From positions 1 through 33,621 of the forward strand of contig ONEF01000020.1 of NCBI GenBank assembly GCA_900316795.1: a DNA stretch of 33,621 nucleotides. Direction: 5' to 3'. Shown one piece after another: positions 29,514 through 33,621 of the stretch. The translations under genes and the position numbers were made by a program. How positions within the stretch are numbered: the stretch's first letter is position 1; each line of letters starts with the position of its first letter. The stretch is from an uncultured Bacteroidales bacterium (GTDB lineage Bacteria; Bacteroidota; Bacteroidia; Bacteroidales; UBA932). The notes under the pieces are model-generated. The model was not told the origin of the DNA, ran no database searches, and worked only from the letters and a program-made list of their open reading frames with translations.

Positions 29514-29547
29514 ATGTCGTTGATAATAGGTTATGATTTAAGAATCG

Positions 29548-30129
29548 TCAGTTGTCACTGGTAAGGTCTTTTATCTGGGCAATGGTTTCGTCTGACTTGC
29601 TTAAGATGTTGTGGCGCATCATCAGGCCCAAGGCTCCTCCTATTACCAGTCCGACTCCAAGTCCTATAAGCATTGGAACTCTTGCTTCAGATGGGAAGGT
29701 TTGGTTTTTCATTATCTCATAGCACATTCCTCCCATCCAGACTGTCAGCAGAGGAATGCCTACCCAGAGCCAGTTGGCATAACCTTTCCTGAAGCGTACA
29801 ATTCCTTTGGCTGCAGTTACAAGGTCAGTATCCATTTTAGGAAGCCTGTTGTTTATCACGATGGTGGCTATAAGGCAGAATGCCAGCATGATTTCTGTCG
29901 CGATAACGAAAGGAATTGAAAAGCCCATTCTCAGGAGGTTGAGGCAAAGGAGCATGGCAATCACCTCGATAATCGTTTGGCGGAGAGCTTTTCTCTGGAG
30001 ACTGCCCAGAGTCTTTCTGTAAGCGTTCCTGAGAAGTTTGTCGTTGATGATGTTTTCTCCCTCCAGTTTCTCTTTCATCTGGCGGAGCTGTTGCTGCATT
30101 TCGTTGAGTATGTTGTCTGTGTTTTCCAT
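29548..30129 (-). CDS. membrane protein encoded with the ECF sigma factor
   Basis: A 193-aa protein with an acidic N-terminal region (MENTDNILNEMQQQLRQMKE), a central basic stretch (LRNAYRKTLGSLQRKALRQ), and four hydrophobic helices in two hairpins (about residues 50-67, 71-91, 117-135 and 146-166). It starts one base after the sigma factor stop. Genes in this position usually code for anti-sigma factors; the cytoplasmic N-terminal half followed by membrane helices would fit, but no zinc-anti-sigma motif (HxxxCxxC) is present. Role inferred from position. Confidence 0.78.
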   Translation of the reverse strand: MENTDNILNEMQQQLRQMKEKLEGENIINDKLLRNAYRKTLGSLQRKALRQTIIEVIAMLLCLNLLRMGFSIPFVIATEIMLAFCLIATIVINNRLPKMDTDLVTAAKGIVRFRKGYANWLWVGIPLLTVWMGGMCYEIMKNQTFPSEARVPMLIGLGVGLVIGGALGLMMRHNILSKSDETIAQIKDLTSDN

Positions 30130-30130
30130 T

Positions 30131-30577
30131 TTACTTCATCTTTTTGAGTTGTTCTTTGATTCTGACAAGGCGGACAGAAACATTCTTGGTGCTGATTCCG
30201 ACAATCTGGCCAATTTCTTCATAGCTGAGGTTTTCCAGCCAGAGCAGGACTATGGCCCTGTCGAAAGGCCCCAGTTTCGAGATCCTGTCTTTCAAAAGGT
30301 TAGCCTGGATGGAAGCTGTGTCGCGGTCTTCAAACAGGTCTGTCTTCATAGACAGCGGTTCTCTTTTTGGCAAACGCCTTTTCTTGCGGTCTGAAGAAAT
30401 GCAGGTGTTCAGGCTCACTTTCCAGATCCAGGAGTTAAGGCTGCTTTCACCCCGGAAAGTTCCGGAACCTTTCCATAGGTTGATCAGGATCTCCTGGAAG
30501 AGGTCGGCTACCTCCTCTTTGTCCTGCGAGAACATGTAGCAGACGGTGTAAATCGTCCCCTTGTGTTCCCTGACCAT
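30131..30577 (-). CDS. ECF sigma factor, N-terminally shortened by a stop codon
   Basis: A 148-aa sigma-70 family protein. Region 2 is VREHKGTIYTVCYMFSQDKEEVADLFQEILINLW (in two pieces), and region 4 is LSYEEIGQIVGISTKNVSVRLVRIKEQL. Directly upstream in frame, 30601-30584 encodes MTEKEF, followed by TAA (30583-30581), then AAG and the ATG used here. Relatives begin with an unbroken version such as MTxKEFExMVREHK, so a Glu codon appears to have become TAA. Initiation at ATG 30577 would still give region 2 nearly complete. The membrane partner follows after one base. Confidence 0.88.
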   Translation of the reverse strand: MVREHKGTIYTVCYMFSQDKEEVADLFQEILINLWKGSGTFRGESSLNSWIWKVSLNTCISSDRKKRRLPKREPLSMKTDLFEDRDTASIQANLLKDRISKLGPFDRAIVLLWLENLSYEEIGQIVGISTKNVSVRLVRIKEQLKKMK

Positions 30578-30580
30578 CTT

Positions 30581-30631
30581 TTAGAATTCTTTTTCTGTCA
30601 TTGCCTGTCTTGTTTGTTTGCCCATTAGACG
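30581..30631 (-). promoter_or_regulatory. leader of the sigma gene with MTEKEF minicistron and ECF-like -10
   Basis: CGTCTAA on the minus strand (30625-30631) resembles ECF -10 elements and may allow autoregulation; a matching -35 at 16-17 bases is not clear. Downstream, ATG (30601) to TAA (30583-30581) encodes six residues ending 3 bases before the sigma ATG. Confidence 0.35.
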
Positions 30632-30805
30632 CAGAACCTAACGGAAAACTACACAAAGTTCAATTTTTTTATGAAAATATGCAGTGAAAGGGCGCTGCAA
30701 TGTAAATCGCAGATAATTAGTATAATATAACTTTTCCAGTGCTTGGTTGTTTGCACAGGAAAATGTTTAATTGCTAGAGTTCTAGATAGTTTGCTTGCAG
30801 GGCAA

Positions 30806-31249
30806 CTATATGCCGGACTGCAATGTGAACTCCTGCGTTTTTTGCGGACTGCGGGCACTTGGGGCTACAAATTTTTCATCGCGATACAAAAATATGAGAT
30901 GATACCCGTCTTCTAAAGTTATGGTGAGCATATTGCTCTTGAATTTGTAAGTGCCTTTCTTGGAATCGGAAGACTCCCATCCAGGTATGGTGGATACTGT
31001 TCCGTCTGGGTTCTTCCGCATGGCAGGATGCGGTGGCATGACACGATTTGTTGTGACTGTAACCTCCTTTCCTGAGGTGAATTCCAGGGTTTGGGTGATA
31101 GTCATATTTCCGGCATCTGCAACAAACTCTTTCTCAATAGATTTCCAGACTGTACCTTTCAGTTTAGGTTTCTTTGTATCCATGCTCATAAGAATCAGTG
31201 CCGCAGATGTGAACAGCAGCACTACGGCAATATTGAAAATCTTTTTCAT
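30806..31249 (-). CDS. small exported protein of unknown function
   Basis: A 147-aa protein with a hydrophobic N-terminus (MKKIFNIAVVLLFTSAALIL) that is a signal peptide or anchor. The rest is beta-rich: KGTVWKSIEKEF, MTITQTLEFTSGKEVTVTT, KKGTYKFKSNMLTITLEDGYHLIFLYRD in pieces. This alternation resembles the lipocalin-like or DUF4488-type small exported proteins of Bacteroidetes, but I cannot assign a family. ATG at 31249 is chosen; the frame is open to 31351, but the added residues come from the duplicated promoter region. Confidence 0.7.
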   Translation of the reverse strand: MKKIFNIAVVLLFTSAALILMSMDTKKPKLKGTVWKSIEKEFVADAGNMTITQTLEFTSGKEVTVTTNRVMPPHPAMRKNPDGTVSTIPGWESSDSKKGTYKFKSNMLTITLEDGYHLIFLYRDEKFVAPSARSPQKTQEFTLQSGI

Positions 31250-31314
31250 AGTCCTGTGCTTTTGATATTGCATCAAATTGTGTTGATGCTTTTGTTTCAA
31301 TTGATGATTAACTC

Positions 31315-31360
31315 CTGACATCAAATATAGAGATTGCTTCTCTGACATCAAATATAGAGA
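31315..31360 (-). repeat. duplicated promoter: 19-bp perfect direct repeat with -7 boxes
   Basis: CTGACATCAAATATAGAGA occurs at 31315-31333 and 31342-31360, a 27-base period. On the minus strand each copy contains TATATTTG (31322-31329 and 31349-31356), a consensus -7 box, upstream of the exported-protein gene. Confidence 0.65.
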
Positions 31361-31406
31361 ATATTCTTGTTTTTAATGCGTAAGAAAGAGAATAAGCGAG
31401 GCAAAA

Positions 31407-31462
31407 ATCAGATAGATGGAATCAGCCCGGTGGAATCAGATAGATGGGATCAGGCCGGTGGA
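31407..31462. repeat. 28-bp tandem repeat downstream of the MATE gene
   Basis: ATCAGATAGATGG(A/G)ATCAG followed by (C/G)CCGGTGGA occurs twice back to back (31407-31434 and 31435-31462), 26 of 28 identical. A partial GATCAGATAAGCAGAATCAG follows at 31476 and runs into the MATE stop codon, so the repeat may have grown from the 3' end of that gene. Confidence 0.65.
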
Positions 31463-31477
31463 ATTGGGCAATAAGGA

Positions 31478-32812
31478 TCAGATAAGCAGAATCAGCAGGA
31501 AGGTGAGGAGTTCTGTAAGAGGAACGGCCAGCCAGAAGCCGGGAGTTCCCAGGAGCATCGGGAGGAAGATGAAGGCAGGAACCAGGATGACAAGCCCCCT
31601 GAGCATCATGAACACTGTAGCTCTTATGCTTTTCTCGATGGCTTGGTAATAGCCGATGAGTGCGATGTTGAGAGAGAAGAACACTGCGGCGCCGGCAAAC
31701 AGCGGCAGCCCTGAAGTTGCGATAGCATAAGGTATGCTGTCTCTGTCCAGGAACATTCCTACGAGTGGATGAGCTCCAAGTGCCAGTACAAGAAAGGCTA
31801 TGACGCCGCACAGGAGCGAAGTGCGTATGCTCACTCTCTTTGCCTCTGAAACTCTTTCCTTGTTTCCGGCTCCGTAGTTGAAGCTGATGATAGGCTGGGC
31901 AGACTGGGCTACGGCATTGTTTACCATAAACACTATCGGGTATAGGTAGCAGGCTACGCTGAATGCTGCTACGCCGTCTTCTCCCAGGTTTTTGATTATT
32001 ACATAGTTGCCTGTCAGCATAGTGAATGCCATAGCTAGTTCGCCGAGGAGGGAGGAAAAACCGCTCTTTATCATGTAGCCAGTGTTCCTTAGAGTCAGAT
32101 AAAGACTTGTGCGGGTAAGCTTCAGGGCATAGAGGTGCAAGGTTTTGGAGCGGAATATGATATACACCATCACCATAGCAGTACCTAGAGCACAGCAAAT
32201 TGTGGTGGCAAGAGAAGAACCTTTTATACCCATTTGCATAGGGAAAACGAACAGCCAGTCCAGGAAGATGTTCAGGGCCCCCGGAATAATGCCTACAAGA
32301 GAGGCATATACAGGAGAGGCATCCAGTCTTATGATAAAGGAACCGACAGTTTCTACAACCATCATTATGCAGCCCGGCAGGAGAGGGAGCATATAGGCCA
32401 TGGCAAGAGGCATCAGAGAATCGCTGCATCCCAGCAGCCTGAGGAATCCTTCCTTGAACAGCCAGATAAGCAAGACAATTATGCCCATCACTACAGATGC
32501 TACTTCCAGAGCCTGGGTTATGTTGATGTTTGCTGCCTTTATGTTTCCTTTGGAGAGATGGATGCTTGCTACAACGCTCACACCCACGCCGAACATAAGT
32601 GACAGTCCTGTGGTCAAAAGAAACAGCGGGGCTACTATGTTTATGGCGGCAAGCGCATCGCTGCCAACGCCCTGCCCCACAAAGATACCGTCTGCAACCG
32701 TGAGCAGAGACATGAAAACCATAGACAGCAGGGTAGGGTAGAACATTCCCCTGAAAAGCTGGGGAATACGGGTTGTCCCGAAGTCTATGCTGTCTCTGGT
32801 CAGGTTTTTCAT
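31478..32812 (-). CDS. MATE-family multidrug efflux transporter
   Basis: A 444-aa protein with twelve membrane helices in two bundles of six. The first bundle starts PTLLSMVFMSLLTVADGIFVGQGVG; the second has FSVACYLYPIVFMVNNAVAQSAQPIISFNYGAGN in pieces, the MATE signature of the MepA/DinF type. It exports drugs or cationic compounds with Na+ or H+ exchange. ATG at 32812 gives the usual short N-terminus (MKNLTRDSIDFGTTRIPQLF); the ATG at 32848 would add 12 residues. A remnant MFS gene lies just upstream on the same strand and a promoter at 33178-33185 could serve both. Confidence 0.93.
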   Translation of the reverse strand: MKNLTRDSIDFGTTRIPQLFRGMFYPTLLSMVFMSLLTVADGIFVGQGVGSDALAAINIVAPLFLLTTGLSLMFGVGVSVVASIHLSKGNIKAANINITQALEVASVVMGIIVLLIWLFKEGFLRLLGCSDSLMPLAMAYMLPLLPGCIMMVVETVGSFIIRLDASPVYASLVGIIPGALNIFLDWLFVFPMQMGIKGSSLATTICCALGTAMVMVYIIFRSKTLHLYALKLTRTSLYLTLRNTGYMIKSGFSSLLGELAMAFTMLTGNYVIIKNLGEDGVAAFSVACYLYPIVFMVNNAVAQSAQPIISFNYGAGNKERVSEAKRVSIRTSLLCGVIAFLVLALGAHPLVGMFLDRDSIPYAIATSGLPLFAGAAVFFSLNIALIGYYQAIEKSIRATVFMMLRGLVILVPAFIFLPMLLGTPGFWLAVPLTELLTFLLILLI

Positions 32813-32869
32813 TGAGTCCTTTGTCTTTAGGCCGGCAAAGATACTCAATGATATACAATTGGCAAGGTC

Positions 32870-33094
32870 TTATTCCACTACCTGCTTCTTCCTTGTCAGG
32901 AAGGCCTGGAACAGATACAGGAAGCCGAGGATTACTCCTGTTTTGAAGGGGGAGAGCAGGTCTTCAGAACCGAAGCAAAGTGAACCAAGCGGCGTTACTA
33001 TGAACGGAGAGAGGAACTGCCCAAGATATAGGGCGGCTGAAAGAAGTGGCATAACTGTGAAGGTGAGCTTTCCGTTCTTATTGATGTTTGCCAT
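32870..33094 (-). pseudogene. C-terminal remnant of an MFS transporter
   Basis: Only 74 residues from ATG 33094. The part ALYLGQFLSPFIVTPLGSL, then SPFKTGVILGFLYLFQAFL and a basic tail RKKQ, looks like the last two helices of a major facilitator transporter; the GQFLSPFIV pattern is typical of that position. The preceding ten helices are missing. Such a fragment is unlikely to transport anything. Confidence 0.6.
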
Positions 33095-33133
33095 AAAATT
33101 AACGGAGTACAAGCTCTACCAATCATTCAATGA

Positions 33134-33159
33134 GTTAGCGGAGCTTATGCCCCGCTAAC
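33134..33159. terminator. GC-rich hairpin without T-tract
   Basis: GTTAGCGG (33134-33141) and CCGCTAAC (33152-33159) form a perfect stem with a 10-base loop. Neither side has a T-run, so factor-independent termination is uncertain. It lies between the PepSY-like remnant and the MFS fragment. Confidence 0.45.
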
Positions 33160-33172
33160 CGTGTTGATTCTG

Positions 33173-33209
33173 GGTTGCAAAAGTATAAAAAACTTTTGAA
33201 ACTGCAACC
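33173..33209 (-). promoter_or_regulatory. palindromic promoter upstream of the MFS remnant/MATE unit
   Basis: The -7 box TACTTTTG (minus, 33178-33185) has TTGC about 18 bases upstream. The same stretch contains inverted repeats GGTTGCA/TGCAACC (33173-33179, 33203-33209) and CAAAAGT/ACTTTTG (33178-33184, 33192-33198). The symmetry over the promoter suggests an operator. Confidence 0.45.
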
Positions 33210-33229
33210 GCCGGTTCTGTCTCTTCAAG

Positions 33230-33538
33230 TTATACCAGAGTGCCGTCTGAATGAATGAAAATGACGGTATCTGGTTTACCTGACATCTCAAGTGAGATTT
33301 CATAGAATTCGTCGGATGAAGTCTGGACCAGATCCACATCGTCTATCTTCCATCCGGCATATTCCGTATTAAGGTATGTCTGGATGGCAGCAGGAAGAGG
33401 ATTCTTCACAAAGTCAACATCTTTTTCAGTGCGGGACCATTGCCAGGAAGCATCCTTTGTCCAGTAAGCTTCGTATTCTGTATTCTCCACATAGAAATCA
33501 GCCTTGATTGTGTTGGCCTTTATTTGGCTCACCTGCAA
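33230..33538 (-). pseudogene. 5'-truncated PepSY-like (DUF2874) protein
   Basis: About 102 residues with the paired PepSY-like pattern of exported Bacteroidetes proteins: ADFYVENTEYEAYWTKDASWQW, then LPAAIQTYLNTEYAGWKIDDVDLVQ and YEISLEMSGKPDTVIFIHSDGTLV in pieces. It begins in the middle of the first repeat, with no signal peptide and no ATG; only TTG (33538) or GTG precedes the homology, and a stop lies six codons upstream (33554-33556). The 5' part is therefore lost. Full-length relatives are about 140-150 residues and periplasmic. Confidence 0.6.
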
Positions 33539-33553
33539 AGTTCCGTGTTTAAG

Positions 33554-33621
33554 TTATCCAAAGATCTTATAGATTCTATACATGAAGAAGGTATAGTCGC
33601 TTACACCTCGTAGTTGGGATC
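33554..33621 (-). CDS. 3' end of a gene leaving the window
   Basis: The minus-strand frame entering at the window edge encodes QLRGVSDYTFFMYRIYKIFG and stops at TAA 33556-33554. The aromatic-rich end is compatible with the last strand of an outer-membrane protein, but 22 residues are too few to name it. The PepSY-like remnant lies in the same frame after this stop. Confidence 0.4.
   Translation of the reverse strand, partial: SQLRGVSDYTFFMYRIYKIFG

Noticed and set aside
30575..30601. Programmed stop-codon read-through in the sigma gene
   Set aside because: TAA is the least read-through stop and a good internal ATG lies two codons later; internal initiation is simpler.
30774..30785. CTAGAGTTCTAG palindrome
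   Set aside because: A 12-bp palindrome alone, away from any promoter element, is not enough to call a site.
31422..32858. 478-codon open frame on the same strand as the MATE gene
   Set aside because: It is a shifted frame of the MATE gene, rich in His, Arg, Ser and Cys with no membrane helices or recognisable domain. The overlapping frame encodes a clear MATE transporter.

Overview
The window reads as chromosomal DNA of a Bacteroidetes, most likely order Bacteroidales. Promoters follow the TTTG / TAnnTTTG (-33/-7) pattern, Shine-Dalgarno sites are mostly weak, and the lipoproteins, the exported NagZ-type GH3 enzyme and the ECF sigma/membrane-protein pair are typical of that group. I cannot name a genus. 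No rRNA, tRNA, CRISPR array or intact transposase was found.

Region 1 (1 to about 10,800) is an accessory, defence-like island. A small XRE regulator diverges from an unfamiliar 590-aa protein with a PLD-like C-terminus; a 44-bp imperfect palindrome lies between them. Next comes a truncated ABC-type ATPase behind a 207-aa gene, then a four-gene plus-strand operon of unfamiliar small proteins. Three proteins of this stretch (2884-3507, 3668-4414, 5514-6182) look like divergent members of one family, sharing N-terminal and C-terminal motifs but not their middles. The island ends with an AT-rich pair of DUF262 proteins, the first also carrying a DUF1524 HNH nuclease motif (GmrSD-like type IV restriction superfamily). 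The undescribed material most worth attention is at 94-6182.

Region 2 (10,911-16,090) is housekeeping or stress related: SanA-like envelope protein, Bcp peroxiredoxin, DnaQ-like exonuclease, a broken GT2 glycosyltransferase, a rhodanese-metallo-hydrolase fusion lipoprotein and a K+/H+ antiporter.

Region 3 (16,157-21,758) is a same-strand redox/detoxification cluster: cupin, exported flavodoxin, alpha/beta hydrolase with a Cys nucleophile, cyclophilin-like lipoprotein, carboxymuconolactone decarboxylase-cupin fusion and iron alcohol dehydrogenase. A divergent HxlR regulator sits at its head and the intergenic region carries repeated GTTAC boxes.

Region 4 (21,760-25,376) holds a heavy-metal P-type ATPase with a His-rich N-terminus behind a small winged-helix protein, whose promoter carries three repeats phased at 22 bp. 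A membrane protein and a second winged-helix regulator are transcribed the other way.

Region 5 (25,377-33,621) holds an SdiA-regulated-type lipoprotein, a hexapeptide acetyltransferase, an AlkD-like DNA glycosylase with a repeat-built insertion, a GH3 enzyme, an ECF sigma factor whose ancestral start is cut by a stop codon, its membrane partner, a small exported protein, a MATE pump, and gene remnants (MFS tail, 5'-truncated PepSY-like gene).
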